Source: JAHFLV01 sp964367845 (GTDB lineage Bacteria; Patescibacteriota; Minisyncoccia; Phycocordibacterales; DATGWK01). Taken from it: 12,490 nucleotides of DNA. The position numbers and the translations under genes were made by a program. Position 1 is the stretch's first letter, and each line of letters opens with the position of its first letter. Under the pieces are notes generated by a model, which saw only the letters and a list, made by a program, of their open reading frames with translations, ran no database searches and was not told the origin of the DNA. Location of the stretch: the NCBI GenBank assembly GCA_964367845.1, contig CAYIYW010000016.1, positions 1 to 12,490 on the forward strand, given 5' to 3'. This document shows, one piece after another, positions 12,195 through 12,490 of this stretch.

Positions 12195-12490
12195 TTACGG
12201 TGCCGTTGGGATGGGCCAGACAAAGATTCCCTTAGGGGCGAGAAACTCGCCGAACGCCGAGGTGCCCTTGGTTCCAAAAGAGATCCAGCCGTCTCCCTTT
12301 AGGTTGTCGATTCGGATTAGTCGGTCGTTCCAAGTGTCCGCGATGTAGACCTTTCCGGTGGGCCCGAGCGCAATGTCCTGCGGAAGGACGAGATGGTGGC
12401 CTGGGGCCTCGGATCCATCGTACGCCGTCCATCCCGTGCCATCCATCGCATCGATGCGGACGATCCGATTGTTGACATCATCACACACCC
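12195..12490 (-). pseudogene. NHL-repeat protein, 3' end broken; 5' part beyond the window
   Basis: The frame is open from the right edge to a TAA at 12195-12197. It holds two NHL beta-propeller blades: 'VNNRIVRIDAMDGTGWTAYD' with 'LVLPQDIALGPTGKVYIADT', then 'WNDRLIRIDNLKGDGWISFG' with 'FLAPKGIFV'. NHL propellers are usually secreted or surface binding domains. The third blade breaks after 'GIFV': the frame gives WPIPTAP and stops, while a neighbouring frame reads AHPNGTV (12196-12216), the expected blade continuation, suggesting a single-base frameshift; similarity then ends altogether. Two 60-base lines counted here are 57% and 68% GC, against 37% for a line in the ATP-grasp gene. Transfer or a chimeric join is likely. 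Confidence 0.65.

Noticed and set aside
1..12490. CRISPR array, rRNA or complete insertion sequence
   Set aside because: No regularly spaced direct repeats, no rRNA-like stretch and no transposase frame were seen on either strand.

Overview
The window reads as a scaffold fragment from an uncultivated bacterium with a compact genome, most likely a Candidate Phyla Radiation (Patescibacteria/Parcubacteria-like) lineage. The grounds are moderately AT-rich genes packed with 0-20 bp gaps or small overlaps, weak or absent Shine-Dalgarno sites, a small SWIB/MDM2 protein, a tiny GIY-YIG nuclease, and short GC-rich palindromic repeats of a kind I associate with this group. This placement is inference. 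UGA is used as a stop (FecR gene, 7078-7080), so a recoded UGA lineage is not supported. A run of 100 N (2844-2943) marks a scaffold join.

Layout. Positions 3-215 (+) hold the 3' end of recG. On the minus strand, 203-2728 is a two-gene unit: a PurD-family ATP-grasp ligase that lacks the PurD phosphate-binding loop, then a saccharopine-dehydrogenase-like Rossmann oxidoreductase. A membrane-anchored PHP-domain phosphoesterase (2944-4053, -) loses its last residues in the gap. A tRNA-Ser(UGA) follows at 4105-4191 (+). Directly against its 3' end is a P-loop kinase gene without its P-loop (4212-4628, +), then an HD-domain hydrolase (4687-5292, +) with a strong terminator.

Positions 5327-8855 (-) are a signalling operon: a two-TM PH-like protein, a FecR-domain anchored protein, and a CHASE2 adenylate/guanylate cyclase. 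The last two overlap by ATGA. A 14-bp divergent promoter region separates this operon from a 70-residue membrane protein (8870-9082, +).

Positions 9079-11817 (-) run SWIB protein, GT-C-like multi-pass membrane protein, GIY-YIG nuclease, GT2 polyprenyl-phosphate sugar transferase. The GIY-YIG gene lies inside near-perfect 22/23-bp inverted repeats (9784-10089). It looks like a small mobile element dropped between the two envelope-glycan genes, and it supplies the stop codon of one and the G-rich leader of the other.

The right end (11863-12490) is a decayed accessory patch: a serine-recombinase remnant run into a GC-rich cluster of palindromic repeats, then a broken NHL-repeat gene whose composition differs sharply from the rest and may be transferred or chimeric.

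The most promising undescribed items are the GIY-YIG inverted-repeat element, the dispersed palindromic repeat that also inserts in frame into the GT2 protein, and the ATP-grasp/dehydrogenase pair.
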